Source: Derxia lacustris
GTDB lineage: Bacteria > Pseudomonadota > Gammaproteobacteria > Burkholderiales > Burkholderiaceae_E
DNA length: 64,000 bases
Reading direction: 5' to 3'
Assembly: GCF_002105195.1 (NCBI RefSeq)
Contig: NZ_MUHU01000011.1
Coordinates: 1 to 64,000, forward strand
Below the pieces are notes generated by a model. The model did no database searches. It was not told where the DNA came from and worked only from the letters and a program-made list of their open reading frames with translations. This document shows, in pieces, positions 27,855-37,864 of the stretch. The position numbers and the translations under genes are program-made. How positions within the stretch are numbered: the stretch's first letter is position 1; the number at the start of each line of letters is the position of its first letter.

Positions 27855-28448
27855 TCAGACCAGCAGGTCGGCCATCTCGACCACGCGGCGCGCCACTTCG
27901 CCGAGCTTGAGGTTCTTTTCCATCGCCATGCGGCGCAGGCGCCGATGCGCCTCGTCCTCGCTGAGGCCGCGCTTGATGAGCAGCGCCTTGGCCTTGTCGA
28001 TGTGCTTGCGGTCGTCGAGCTGGGATCGGGTGTCGGCCAGCTCGGCGAGCAGCTGCTGGTCGAGCCGGAAGCGCGCCACCGCCACCTCCAGCACCGGCTT
28101 GAGCTTGGCCGGATTCATGCCCTCGGCCACATAGGCCGACACGCCCTGGCGCAGCAGCGCCGCCACATGCTGGGTCGATTCGCTGGCGCTGAACATGGCG
28201 ATCGGGCGCGGCCGGTCGCGCGTGGCCACCACCACATGTTCGAGCACGTCGCGCGCATCGGAATCGCTGCGGATGATGACCACCTCGGGCGCGAAGGCCT
28301 CGATGATCTCGGGCAGCTTGATGTCGTAGCCCGATACCGCGCGCACCTCGAAGCCGAGCGCCTGGAGCTGCTCGAACAGCTGCGGATCGGCGCCGTCATA
28401 GGCGTCGCCCGAATCGTTGATGACGATGATGCGCTGGCGATCGGTCAT
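27855..28448 (-). CDS. nasT: NasT-type ANTAR antitermination regulator
   Basis: 197 aa. The N-terminal receiver-like domain (IIVINDSGDAYDG) lacks an obvious phosphorylatable Asp constellation, as usual for NasT. The C-terminal ANTAR domain is clear: LDDRKHIDKAKALLIKRGLSE followed by EAHRRLRRMAMEKN, with the conserved Ala and aromatic/basic positions. NasT proteins bind the two-hairpin RNA and prevent termination; in known systems NasS, an NrtA-like protein, sequesters NasT without nitrate. The RNA target lies directly downstream in the same orientation (27589-27635). No nasS is present in this window. Confidence 0.93.
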   Translation of the reverse strand: MTDRQRIIVINDSGDAYDGADPQLFEQLQALGFEVRAVSGYDIKLPEIIEAFAPEVVIIRSDSDARDVLEHVVVATRDRPRPIAMFSASESTQHVAALLRQGVSAYVAEGMNPAKLKPVLEVAVARFRLDQQLLAELADTRSQLDDRKHIDKAKALLIKRGLSEDEAHRRLRRMAMEKNLKLGEVARRVVEMADLLV

Positions 28449-28550
28449 GGAATGGGGAGGAAGACGACGGTTGATGAGCGATTGACCTGAGCGCTGCCAT
28501 GGTCAAGCTCCGATCTGCTTCTAGGAGAAAAGCACAAACAGCGCCAAAGC

Positions 28551-28556
28551 TATCAT
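28551..28556 (+). promoter_or_regulatory. Candidate -10 box of tsaD
   Basis: TATCAT about 42 bases before the preferred TTG start of tsaD, in a stretch lower in GC than its flanks. No convincing -35 is visible. It lies downstream of the ATG at 28499, which argues against that earlier start. Confidence 0.3.
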
Positions 28557-28597
28557 TGGCCCGCATCTTTCGAACCGCTTTTGAAACGGAACCAACG

Positions 28598-29608
28598 TTG
28601 TTAGTGCTCGGCTTCGAATCTTCCTGCGACGAGACCGGCGTGGCGCTGTATGACGACGCGCGCGGCCTGCTCGCCCACGGTCTGCACAGCCAGATCGCCA
28701 TGCACCGCGAGTACGGCGGCGTGGTACCCGAGCTGGCCTCGCGCGACCATGTGCGCCGGCTGGTGCCGCTGCTGCGCGGCGTGCTCGCCGACGCCGGCGT
28801 GGCGCTGCCCGAGGTCGACGCGGTCGCGGTCACCGCCGGGCCGGGGCTGGCCGGCGCGCTGCTGGTCGGCGCGAGCTTCGGGCATGCGGTGGCGGTCGCG
28901 CTGGGCAAGCCGGTGATCGAGGTGCATCACCTCGAAGGCCATCTGCTGTCGCCGCTGCTCGAAGCCGATGCGCCCGGCTTTCCCTTCGTGGCGCTGCTGG
29001 TGTCGGGCGGCCACACCCAGCTGATGCAGGTGGACGGCGTGGGGCGCTACACCCTGCTCGGCGAGACGGTGGACGACGCGGCCGGCGAAGCCTTCGACAA
29101 GACCGCCAAGCTGCTCGGCCTGCCCTATCCGGGCGGCCCCGAGATTTCGCGGCTGGCCGAACAGGGCGACGCCAGCGCCTTCACCTTTCCGCGTCCGCTC
29201 AAGCATTCGGGCGATTTCAATTTCAGCTTTGCCGGCCTCAAGACCAGCGTGCTGACGGCGGTGCGCAAGATCGGCACGCCGACCGAGACCCAGCGCGCCC
29301 ACATCGCGGCGGCGGTGGTCGATGCGATCACCGATGTGCTCACCGCCAAGGCGGTCGCGGCGCTGAAGAGCACCGGCATGAAGACGCTGGTGGTGTCGGG
29401 CGGCGTGGGCGCCAATCGCCAGCTGCGCGCCCGGCTCGACGATGCGGCGCGGCGCCATCGCTTTCGCGTGCATTACCCGCGGCTGGATCTGTGCACCGAC
29501 AACGGCGCGATGATCGCCTTCGCGGCGGCGAAGCGCTGGGCGGTCGATCCGGCGCTGGCCAGGCCGGCCGGCGTCATCGAGGTACGGCCGCGCTGGCCAC
29601 TGGCCTGA
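28598..29608 (+). CDS. tsaD: tRNA N6-threonylcarbamoyladenosine transferase subunit
   Basis: Transfers the threonylcarbamoyl group to A37 of ANN-decoding tRNAs with TsaB and TsaE. 336 aa if translation begins at the TTG at 28598, giving the canonical start [19 protein letters not shown]; the in-frame ATG at 28499 would add 33 residues unlike the family. The metal ligand motif HHLEGH (about residues 108-113), VSGGHTQL (about 133-140), [13 protein letters not shown] and the C-terminal [13 protein letters not shown] and CTDNGAMIA motifs are all present. It is convergent with plsY. Confidence 0.95.
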   Translation: MLVLGFESSCDETGVALYDDARGLLAHGLHSQIAMHREYGGVVPELASRDHVRRLVPLLRGVLADAGVALPEVDAVAVTAGPGLAGALLVGASFGHAVAVALGKPVIEVHHLEGHLLSPLLEADAPGFPFVALLVSGGHTQLMQVDGVGRYTLLGETVDDAAGEAFDKTAKLLGLPYPGGPEISRLAEQGDASAFTFPRPLKHSGDFNFSFAGLKTSVLTAVRKIGTPTETQRAHIAAAVVDAITDVLTAKAVAALKSTGMKTLVVSGGVGANRQLRARLDDAARRHRFRVHYPRLDLCTDNGAMIAFAAAKRWAVDPALARPAGVIEVRPRWPLA

Positions 29609-29624
29609 AGCCCGAAAGCAGTCT

Positions 29625-29649
29625 CGCTGGCCGCTGACCTGAGCCAGCG
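29625..29649. terminator. Hairpin between convergent tsaD and plsY
   Basis: CGCTGGC (29625-29631) and GCCAGCG (29643-29649) form a perfect 7-bp stem in the 62-bp gap between two convergent genes. There is no T-run on either strand, so a role in termination is tentative. Confidence 0.3.
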
Positions 29650-29670
29650 CTGGTCCGAACCGTCAGCGCC

Positions 29671-30273
29671 TCAGGCCGCCTTGCTCGCGCCCAGCTTGCT
29701 TTCGGTGCCGGCGCGCAGCCGCGCCACGTTGGCGCGATGGCGCCAGACCAGTAGCAGCGCCATCGCCAGCACCGCCAGCGTGACCGCATCGATGCCGCGC
29801 AGCAGCGCGCTGGCCAGCGTGGCGACAAAGGCCGCGCTGATCGATGCCAGCGACACATAGCGCGACAGCTTCACCACCACGCCGAAGGTCAGCAGCGCCG
29901 CCAGCGCCAGCTGCCAGCTCAGCCCCACGAGTACGCCGAGCGCCGTCGCCACGCCCTTGCCGCCCTGGAAGCGGTGCCAGACCGGATACAGATGGCCGAG
30001 GAAGGCGGCGAGCGCGACCGCGCCGAGCACATCGCTGCCAAAGCCGAGCTGGGCGGCAAGCCACACCGGCACCCCGCCCTTGAGCGCATCGAACAGCAGC
30101 GTCAGCAGCGCCGCCGCCTTGTTGCCCGAGCGCAGCACATTGGTGGCGCCCGGATTGCCCGAGCCGTAGCTGCGCGGATCGGCCAGCTGGAACAGCTTCG
30201 AGAACACGATGGCGAACGAGATCGATCCGATCAGGTAGGCGGCGATGACGGCGAGCGCGGCGTTCAGGCTCAT
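29671..30273 (-). CDS. plsY: Acyl-phosphate:glycerol-3-phosphate acyltransferase
   Basis: Inner-membrane enzyme making lysophosphatidic acid from acyl-phosphate. 200 aa with about five hydrophobic helices. The three conserved motifs are visible: GSGNPGATNVLR (about residues 37-48), a central FLGHLYPVWHRFQGGKGVATALG (given here as GHLYPVWHRF then GGKGVATALG, about 92-113), and the C-terminal LLLVWRHRANVARL. Normal length, starting MSLNAALAVIAAYLIGSISF. Confidence 0.96.
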   Translation of the reverse strand: MSLNAALAVIAAYLIGSISFAIVFSKLFQLADPRSYGSGNPGATNVLRSGNKAAALLTLLFDALKGGVPVWLAAQLGFGSDVLGAVALAAFLGHLYPVWHRFQGGKGVATALGVLVGLSWQLALAALLTFGVVVKLSRYVSLASISAAFVATLASALLRGIDAVTLAVLAMALLLVWRHRANVARLRAGTESKLGASKAA

Positions 30274-30326
30274 GGACTTCCCTTGAATGAAACCGCGCGC
30301 ATGTTAGCCGCAGGCCATGGCGCGCC

Positions 30327-32276
30327 TCAGCCGGCCGCGTGCGAAATGATCGAGGCGAACGGTCCGGTACCGGCGGTGGCATTGCCGATCAGGTCGCGCA
30401 GTTCGGGCGACTGCTCCATGCGCCGCACCGCGAGGCCGACCGCCAGCACATCGATGGCGAGCAGATGCAGGATGCGCGACACCATCGCGATGTAGTGCTG
30501 GCCGTCCTCGGCATGGTCGACCGCGATGGTGGCGGTGGCGCGGCGCGCGAGCGGCGAATGGCTCGCCGCGATGGCGATCACGCTGGCACCGGCGGCCAGC
30601 GCCAGATCGACCGAATGCAGGATGTCGGCATGCTTGCCCGAGCTGGACACCGCCACCACCACATCGCCGGGCCCGAGCAGGCTGGCTGCCATCTCCTGCA
30701 GGCGCGCATCCGAATAGGCCACGGTGGGAATGCGGAACCGGAAGAACTTGTGCTGGCCGTCGAGCGCGACCACGCCCGAGTTGCCCATGCCGTAGAACTC
30801 GATGCGGCGCGCGTTCTGCAGCAGGCCGATGGCGCGCTCGACCGCCTGGGTGTCGAGCAGGTCGCGGAAGCGGACGATGGCCGAGATGGTGTTGTCGAGC
30901 ACCTTGGCGCTCAGGTCGGGCGCGGCGTCGCCGAGCTTGACCGAGCTGTGCCGCACCGGAATCGTCCCGGTCAGGCCCGACGCGAGCTTGAGCTTGAAAT
31001 CGGCCAGCCCCTGGAAGCCGAGCGAGCGGCAGAAGCGGATGACGGTCGGCTGGCTCACGTCGGCATGGCGCGCGATCTCGGCGATCGGCTCGCCGATGAA
31101 CACGCGCGGATGCTCGAGCAGCCAGTCGGCCACGCGCTGCTCGGCCGGGCTCAGGCGGGCGCGCGCGGAGCGCAGGTTGTCGAGTACCGGCGTGTCGTCG
31201 CTGCGCTGGTCGAGATGGGCGACGAGGATGGCGCCGACACCCAGAAACGCCGGATGCGGCGCGGTGATGACGTAGGTGGGAATGTCGGCAAGGTAGCCGG
31301 CGAAGCGCCCCTTGCTCTCGAAGCGCGCGCGAAAGCCCGAGCGGTCGAACAGCTCGCCGAGGCGCGGCACGATGCCGGCACCGATGTAGATGCCGCCGAC
31401 CGCGCCGAGCGTCACCGCCACGTCCGACGCGACCGTGCCGAGCATGGCGCAGAAGCATTCGACGGTTTCGAGGCAGAGCGGATCGGCCGGCGCAGCCAGT
31501 GCGCGCTCGACGATCTCAGGCGCCTTCAGCGGCGCCACATCGGCGCCGGCCTGCGCCGCCAGCGCGCGGAAGATCAGCTCCAGCCCCGGCCCCGACACCA
31601 GCCGCTCGAAGGACACATGCTCAAGCTCGGTCCAGGCGTATTGCAGGATCGCCAGCTCGCGCGCATCGGCCGGGGCAAAGCTCACATGGCCGCCCTCGCT
31701 GCCGAGCGTGATCCAGCGGTCGTCGGCCGGGATCAGGCCCGACACGCCCAGGCCGGTGCCGGGCCCGATCAGCCCGATCACGCTGTTCTCGCGCGGCTGG
31801 CCGCCGCCCAGCTGGCGCAGGTCGCCGGGCGCCAGATGCGGCAGCGCCATCGCCAGCGCGGTGAAGTCGTTGACGACCAGCAGCGTGGTCAGACCCAGCT
31901 CACGGCGCGTCTCCTCGATGGAGAACTGCCAGTCGCGGTTGGTCATCTTCACGAAATCGCCGTCGATGGGATTGGCGATGGCGATGGCCGCATGACGCGG
32001 CCTGGCGCCAGTCAGCGGCGCGAGATAGGCACGCACCGTGGCGACCAGGCTCGGGTGATCGTCGCAGGCCAGCACCGCCACCGACGCGATGCGGCCGTCG
32101 GGCCATTGCAGCGCAAAGCGCGCGTTGGTCGCGCCGATGTCGGCCAGCAGGCGCGGCGGCTCGACCGGCGTCGGCCGTGCGGCGCGGCCGGCGCCGGCGG
32201 CCAGCTCGATGTCCTTCTCGTTGGCGGTCAGGGCGCGGTCGGCGCTGCGGCGTGGCGTGGCATCGGGCGGGGTCAT
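30327..32276 (-). CDS. Glucokinase fused to HexR/RpiR-family transcriptional regulator
   Basis: 649 aa from the ATG at 32276 (an ATG 31 codons earlier would run into the divergent gene). Residues about 40-360 are glucokinase: [25 protein letters not shown] with the catalytic Asp, [13 protein letters not shown] and GSEGGHVSF. Residues about 370-649 are an RpiR/HexR regulator: helix-turn-helix with [23 protein letters not shown], then a SIS sugar-phosphate domain ([25 protein letters not shown]). HexR-type proteins repress sugar catabolic genes and release DNA on binding KDPG. Four candidate operators lie at the gts and pgl-glk promoters. The phosphate loop reads DIGATN instead of the usual DIGGTN. 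Confidence 0.93.
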   Translation of the reverse strand: MTPPDATPRRSADRALTANEKDIELAAGAGRAARPTPVEPPRLLADIGATNARFALQWPDGRIASVAVLACDDHPSLVATVRAYLAPLTGARPRHAAIAIANPIDGDFVKMTNRDWQFSIEETRRELGLTTLLVVNDFTALAMALPHLAPGDLRQLGGGQPRENSVIGLIGPGTGLGVSGLIPADDRWITLGSEGGHVSFAPADARELAILQYAWTELEHVSFERLVSGPGLELIFRALAAQAGADVAPLKAPEIVERALAAPADPLCLETVECFCAMLGTVASDVAVTLGAVGGIYIGAGIVPRLGELFDRSGFRARFESKGRFAGYLADIPTYVITAPHPAFLGVGAILVAHLDQRSDDTPVLDNLRSARARLSPAEQRVADWLLEHPRVFIGEPIAEIARHADVSQPTVIRFCRSLGFQGLADFKLKLASGLTGTIPVRHSSVKLGDAAPDLSAKVLDNTISAIVRFRDLLDTQAVERAIGLLQNARRIEFYGMGNSGVVALDGQHKFFRFRIPTVAYSDARLQEMAASLLGPGDVVVAVSSSGKHADILHSVDLALAAGASVIAIAASHSPLARRATATIAVDHAEDGQHYIAMVSRILHLLAIDVLAVGLAVRRMEQSPELRDLIGNATAGTGPFASIISHAAG

Positions 32277-32367
32277 CGTTGTGCTTGGGCGGGTGCGGGA
32301 CGCGCGTGCGGGCGGGGTGGCGATGCTAACTTGGCCGCCCGTCGTGTCCTTCTTCCTGCGCCCGCCC

Positions 32368-33468
32368 ATGTCCGCACTCCCTGTTCATTGCGCCCTGCTC
32401 GGCTATGGCTTTGCCGGCAAGACCTTTCATGCGCCGCTGCTGCTGGCCGAACCCGGCCTGCATCTCGCCAGCGTGCTGTCGAGCGACGCGGCCAAGGTGC
32501 ATGCCGATCTGCCCGAGGCGCGCGTCGAATCCGATCTGGCGGCGCTGCTCGCCGACCCGGCGCTGCGGCTGGTCGTCATCGCCACGCCCAACGATCTGCA
32601 TGCGCCGCTCGCGCGCGCCGCGCTGCTGGCCGGCAAGCATGTGGTCGTCGACAAGCCCTTCACCGTCACCCTCGCCGAGGCGCGCGAACTCGCGGCGCTC
32701 GCCGCCGAGCGCGGCCGCGTACTCGCGGTGTTCCACAACCGCCGCCACGACGGCGACTTTCTCGCGCTGCGCGCGCTGCTCGCGGCCGGCACGCTCGGCG
32801 AGCTGGTGCAGCTCGATTCGCGCTTCGACCGCTTCCGCCCCGAGCTGCGCGACCGCTGGCGCGAGCGCGCCACGCCGGGCGGCGGGCTCTGGTACGACCT
32901 CGCGCCGCATCTCGTCGATCAGGCGCTGCAACTCTTCGGCCTGCCCGAGGCGGTCAGCGCGCGCATCGCCACGCTGCGCCCCGGCGGCCAGGCCTGCGAC
33001 TGGTGGCAGGCGCGGCTCGATTACGGTCGGCTCCAGGTCTGCCTGCAAGCGTCGATGATCGCGGCCGGCCCGATGCAGCGCCTTGCCGCCTACGGCACGC
33101 GCGGCGCGTGGATCAAGCACGGCCTCGACATGCAGGAAGACCGGCTGCGCGCCGGCGGCGGCCCGCGCGATCCGGGCTTCGGGCTCGACACCAACGCGCC
33201 CACGCTCTACCTCGGCGACGACGCGGTCAGCGTGGCGCAGCCGATGCCGGTCGGCGACTACGCCGCCTTCTACGCGGCGGTGGCGCGCGCCGTCGCTGCC
33301 AGCGATGCGGGCGATGCCACCACCGCCGCCGCGCTCAACCCCGTGCCGCCGGCCGAGGCAGTCGCGGCGATGGCGGTGATCGAGGCCGGCCTGCGCTCGC
33401 AAGCCGAAGGCCGCGCGGTCGGACTCGACCTCAGCACCGCCGAGCGCGCCGCGTTCGAGCACGGTTGA
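32368..33468 (+). CDS. Gfo/Idh/MocA-family NAD(P)-dependent oxidoreductase
   Basis: 366 aa. Rossmann motif [17 protein letters not shown] (residues 8-24) and [15 protein letters not shown] (about 71-85), then the family catalytic Lys in [15 protein letters not shown] (about 97-111). The C-terminal domain contains [22 protein letters not shown], typical of the YdgJ-like subgroup. Members oxidise or isomerise sugars, inositols or their derivatives; the substrate here is unknown. Divergent from the glucokinase-HexR gene with a 91-bp gap, next to the sugar transporter ATPase. No operator-like repeat was seen in that gap. Confidence 0.9.
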   Translation: MSALPVHCALLGYGFAGKTFHAPLLLAEPGLHLASVLSSDAAKVHADLPEARVESDLAALLADPALRLVVIATPNDLHAPLARAALLAGKHVVVDKPFTVTLAEARELAALAAERGRVLAVFHNRRHDGDFLALRALLAAGTLGELVQLDSRFDRFRPELRDRWRERATPGGGLWYDLAPHLVDQALQLFGLPEAVSARIATLRPGGQACDWWQARLDYGRLQVCLQASMIAAGPMQRLAAYGTRGAWIKHGLDMQEDRLRAGGGPRDPGFGLDTNAPTLYLGDDAVSVAQPMPVGDYAAFYAAVARAVAASDAGDATTAAALNPVPPAEAVAAMAVIEAGLRSQAEGRAVGLDLSTAERAAFEHG

Positions 33469-33483
33469 CTGGCCCGGCGCACC

Positions 33484-34596
<1,113 letters not shown>

Positions 34597-34631
34597 GAAG
34601 CTGTCTCCGTGATGAATCTTTTGAACGGGCC

Positions 34632-35513
34632 TCAGCCCTTGACCGCGCCGGCCGTCAGCCCGCGCACGAAGTACTTGCCGGCCACCACGTAGACGAACAG
34701 CGTCGGCAGCGCGGCGATGATCGCGGCGGCCATGTCCACGTTGTATTCCTTGACGCCGGTGCTGGTGTTGACGAGGTTGTTCAGCGCCACCGTGATCGGC
34801 TGACGCTCGCCCGACGAGAACACCACGCCAAACAGAAAGTCGTTCCACACCTGGGTGAACTGCCAGATCACGCTCACCACGAAGATGGGCACCGACAGCG
34901 GCAGGATGATGCGGCGGAAGATCAGGAAGAAGCCCGCGCCGTCGATCTTGGCCGCCTTCACCAGCTCGTCGGGCAGGGTCACGTAGTAGTTGCGGAAGAA
35001 CAGCGTCGTGAACGCCAGGCCGTAGACGACGTGCACGAAGATCAGCCCGGTCGTGGTGTTGGCCAGCCCCAGCAGCCCGAGCGTGCGGGCCATCGGCAGC
35101 AGCACCACCTGAAACGGAATGAAGCAGCCGATCATCAGCAGGCCGAACAGCGTGTCGCTGCCGCGAAAGCGCCACATCGTCAGCACGTAGCCGTTGAATG
35201 CGCCGAGCAGTGTGGAGATGAGCACCGACGGCACGACGAAGCTCATCGAGTTCCAGAAGTAGCCGCGCATGCCGTCGCAGGTGCTGCCGGTGCAGGCGCC
35301 CGACCAAGCCTTTTCCCAGGCGTAGAAGCTGAGCTGCTGCGGCAGCGACAGCAGATTGCCGGCGCGGATTTCCTCGCTCGTCTTGAACGAGGTGGTCAGC
35401 ATCACGAACAGCGGCGCGAGGTAGTAGCAGCACACCGCCGCGAGCGCGGCGTACACGACGAACCGGCCCCAGCCGGGAGCGCCCGGCGGGCGCGATGCGG
35501 AAAGTTCAGCCAC
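34632..35513 (-). CDS. gtsC: Sugar ABC transporter permease (GtsC/MalG type)
   Basis: 293 aa inner-membrane permease with six predicted helices (for example [21 protein letters not shown] and [17 protein letters not shown]). The EAA motif region [20 protein letters not shown] contacts the ATPase. A periplasmic loop carries [10 protein letters not shown], a small two-Cys insertion also seen in glucose/mannose Gts permeases. Its ATG overlaps the stop of gtsB by 8 bp. Ends GLTAGAVKG, the typical MalG-like tail. Confidence 0.92.
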   Translation of the reverse strand: MAELSASRPPGAPGWGRFVVYAALAAVCCYYLAPLFVMLTTSFKTSEEIRAGNLLSLPQQLSFYAWEKAWSGACTGSTCDGMRGYFWNSMSFVVPSVLISTLLGAFNGYVLTMWRFRGSDTLFGLLMIGCFIPFQVVLLPMARTLGLLGLANTTTGLIFVHVVYGLAFTTLFFRNYYVTLPDELVKAAKIDGAGFFLIFRRIILPLSVPIFVVSVIWQFTQVWNDFLFGVVFSSGERQPITVALNNLVNTSTGVKEYNVDMAAAIIAALPTLFVYVVAGKYFVRGLTAGAVKG

Positions 35514-36441
35514 GGCGCGCGCTCCTGAGTTCGGAAACCATGAAGGGCACGATCACCGCCACCACGATCATGAGCATGACCATCGCGCTCGATGCGCCAA
35601 GGCCGATCTGGTTGCGCGTGAACGCATAGGTGTACATGAAGGTGGCCGGCAGATCGCTGCTGTAGCCGGGGCCGCCGTTGGTGAGCGCCATCACCAGGTC
35701 GAAGCTCTTGATCGCGATGTGCGCCAGGATCATGAAGCTAGAGAAGAACACCGGCCGCAGGCTCGGGATGACGATGCGGCGGTAGATGGTCGGTAGCGAG
35801 GCGCCGTCGACCTGGGCCGCCTTGATGATCGAATCGTCGATGCCGCGCAGGCCCGCAAGAAACAGCGCCATCACGAAGCCCGACGACTGCCAGACGCCGG
35901 CGATCACCACCGTGTAGATCGAGAAGTCGGGATCGATGATCCAGTCGAACTTGACGCCGTGAAAGCCCCAGTCGGTCAGCACCTTCTCCACGCCGAACTC
36001 GGGATTGAGAATCCACTTCCACGCCGTGCCGGTGACGATGAAGGACAGCGCCATCGGGTAGAGGTAGACCGAGCGGATGAAGCCTTCGGCGCGCACCTTC
36101 TGGTCGAGCAGCACCGCCAGCAGCAGCCCCACCGCCATGCAGATGACGATGAACAGCCCGCCGAAGATGGCGAGGTTCTTGAGCGCCAGCCACCAGCGCT
36201 CGTTGGCGAACAGCGCCTCGTACTGGCTCAGGCCGGCCCATTCGTAGCGCGGCATCAGCCGCGACGGCGTGAACGACAGCACCGCCGTCCAGGCGATGTA
36301 GCCGTAGATGAACAGCAGCGTGCACACGAAGGTGGGCGCAAGCACGATCTTGGGAAGCCAGCCGGCCAGCGTGTCGCAGAAGCGGCAGCGCGGCGGAGCC
36401 GGCGTTCGGGCAGTGACGACAGGCGTCATGGTGAGGTCCAT
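35506..36441 (-). CDS. gtsB: Sugar ABC transporter permease (GtsB/MalF type)
   Basis: 311 aa from ATG 36441, which has GGAG nine bases upstream; a GTG three codons earlier is an alternative. The N-terminus has an RCRFCDTLAGWLPK stretch before the first helix (IVLAPTFVCTLLFIYGYIAW). The EAA loop is GIDDSIIKAAQVDGASLPTIY. It pairs with GtsC to form the transmembrane pore. First gene of this part of the operon, about 110 bases behind a -10-like TACAAT overlapped by a HexR-type inverted repeat. Confidence 0.92.
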   Translation of the reverse strand: MDLTMTPVVTARTPAPPRCRFCDTLAGWLPKIVLAPTFVCTLLFIYGYIAWTAVLSFTPSRLMPRYEWAGLSQYEALFANERWWLALKNLAIFGGLFIVICMAVGLLLAVLLDQKVRAEGFIRSVYLYPMALSFIVTGTAWKWILNPEFGVEKVLTDWGFHGVKFDWIIDPDFSIYTVVIAGVWQSSGFVMALFLAGLRGIDDSIIKAAQVDGASLPTIYRRIVIPSLRPVFFSSFMILAHIAIKSFDLVMALTNGGPGYSSDLPATFMYTYAFTRNQIGLGASSAMVMLMIVVAVIVPFMVSELRSARRG

Positions 36442-36557
36442 GCGGCGCACTCCACGGAGAACCGCGCGGAGCGCGCGGGGTTGACGGAAACCGCCGCGCC
36501 GGCCGCGACAACGGCGGCCAGGATTGCAACTTGCGGGCGGTAGCGAATGACCGTTAT

Positions 36558-36572
36558 TGTAGTTTGACTACT
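36558..36572 (-). promoter_or_regulatory. Candidate HexR operator 1 (gtsB)
   Basis: TGTAGTTTGACTACT: perfect 5-bp arms GTAGT/ACTAC around TTG. It resembles the published gamma-proteobacterial HexR palindrome (TGTAATTAAATTACA) in length and TGTA/TACA ends. On the minus strand the site overlaps a -10-like TACAAT, a repressor geometry. Confidence 0.6.
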
Positions 36573-36743
36573 TTCTTCGAGCCAGACGCCAAGCCGCGAA
36601 AACCGGGGATTTCATCCCGGGGAAAACCCTTGCAAGCGCTCCTTTCTCCTGAGAAAAGTGGAAAAACCCGGCAGGCGCGGCGCTTGTCGCTGCAAGCGCT
36701 GTCGATGATCCGATCGAATCTTCAAGCACCGGCCGCGTATTTA

Positions 36744-36758
36744 TGTTGTTTGACTACA
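36744..36758 (-). promoter_or_regulatory. Candidate HexR operator 2 (distal gtsB)
   Basis: TGTTGTTTGACTACA, one base from a perfect match to the TGTAGTTTGACTACA pattern. It lies about 186 bp from operator 1 and could support repression by looping. It is immediately after the lipoprotein stop. Confidence 0.5.
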
Positions 36759-36762
36759 TGCA

Positions 36763-37704
36763 TCACAGCCCGTCGAGGATGGCGCGGCGCTTGTCGCGAT
36801 ATTCCTCGTCGCTGATGAGCTTGCGTTCGCGCAGCCGGTCGAGCGTGCGCAGGCGCTGCTCGATGCGGTCGGCGTCGGTGGCGGCCGGCGCAGCGGGTGC
36901 TGCTGCGGGCTGCGCCGGAACGGGCCGCGGCGCGGCGCTGGCATCGACGGCGCGCGGCGCGACAGCTGGCGGCGCAGGTGGCGTCGGGGCGGGCGCCGCA
37001 GCGGCTGGCGCGACCGCCGCCGGCTGCGCCACCGCGCATCCCGGCAGCGCAAAGCTCAGCCAGTCCTTGCGCGCGGCGTCCGGCCGCGCGAGCCCGGCGC
37101 CATCGAGCTCGGTGAACTTGTCGAGCGGCGCCTGCCGCGCGCCGGGCGTGAACGGCCGCAGATAGCCCGACACCCTCACCTCCTGCTCGAAGCCGTACTG
37201 CACCAGCCCGGCGATGTAGTTGAACTGCCCGCCGCGCACGAACACCCGCGCGCTGTTGGTCGACAGCCCGAGATAGCGCCCGAGCTGCCCGCGCCGCGCA
37301 CTGCTGGCGATGGCGATGTCCTCGTCGGGCCGGGCACGACCGAGCGCCTCGATCAGCGGCGGCAGCAGCGCATCGAGCTCGGCGCCGGTGTAGAGCGGCC
37401 GGTCGCCGAACAGCGCGCCGCGCGCCACGATGGCGCCGAGCTTTTCCTTGAGCGCGGTCGCATCCGGCTTGCACGCGGGCGGCGCGTCGTTGGGCGCCGC
37501 GCCCGGTTCCAGCCGCTCCACGCGCACGAAGGAATAGGCGGTGCGCTGCACGTAGTAGCGCACGTCGGGATTGCTGCCCTCGCCGCCCGCGACCGTCTGG
37601 TTCGGGAAGGCGGCGGTGATGTCGGGTTCGGGCGCGGCGGTGCGCTGGCTGGCGCAGCCGGCGAGCGCCAGGGCCACGGCAAGCGCGGGGATTCGCATCT
37701 GCAT
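36763..37704 (-). CDS. Lipoprotein with C-terminal SHOCT domain
   Basis: 313 aa. The start is supported by AGGAGATAGACG before the ATG. Lipobox LALAGC (about residues 12-17) gives a lipid-anchored protein. The central region of about 220 residues has no recognised fold. A Pro/Ala-rich linker (about 235-275) leads to a C-terminal SHOCT motif, LRTLDRLRERKLISDEEY, a short oligomerisation domain found at the ends of many bacterial proteins. Function unknown. It separates the porin gene from the permease genes, so it may be an accessory of the sugar system or an unrelated insertion. Confidence 0.8.
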   Translation of the reverse strand: MQMRIPALAVALALAGCASQRTAAPEPDITAAFPNQTVAGGEGSNPDVRYYVQRTAYSFVRVERLEPGAAPNDAPPACKPDATALKEKLGAIVARGALFGDRPLYTGAELDALLPPLIEALGRARPDEDIAIASSARRGQLGRYLGLSTNSARVFVRGGQFNYIAGLVQYGFEQEVRVSGYLRPFTPGARQAPLDKFTELDGAGLARPDAARKDWLSFALPGCAVAQPAAVAPAAAAPAPTPPAPPAVAPRAVDASAAPRPVPAQPAAAPAAPAATDADRIEQRLRTLDRLRERKLISDEEYRDKRRAILDGL

Positions 37705-37774
37705 CGTCTATCTCCTGTGCGAAGGCGTCATCGTCGCGGCGCCGGCCTCGGGCCGACACGCGGACTTGCCCCCG

Positions 37775-37806
37775 AAAACAAAAAAGGGAGCCCGCACTGG
37801 GCTCCC
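37775..37806 (-). terminator. Rho-independent terminator after the porin gene
   Basis: An 8-bp stem GGGAGCCC (37786-37793, 37799-37806) with a 5-base loop, followed on the minus strand by TTTTTTGTTTT. It ends the binding-protein/porin transcript, so the lipoprotein and permease genes need their own promoters. Confidence 0.88.
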
Positions 37807-37864
37807 GAAGATCAAGACCGTCTAGAGAGGCAAGTCTTGAGGCAAAGCCGATGACGGCCGGCGG

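Larger units (their letters stand above)
36442..36762 (-). promoter_or_regulatory. gtsB upstream region with two operator-like inverted repeats
   Basis: This 321-bp non-coding stretch separates the SHOCT lipoprotein gene from gtsB. It is lower in GC around 36550-36760 and holds two operator candidates (listed separately) and a -10-like TACAAT at 36556-36561 on the minus strand. No open reading frame with a credible ribosome site was seen. Confidence 0.6.

Noticed and set aside
32277-32367. HexR operator between glk-hexR and the oxidoreductase
   Set aside because: Checked for TGTAG...CTACA; none present, so autoregulation by this motif is not supported.
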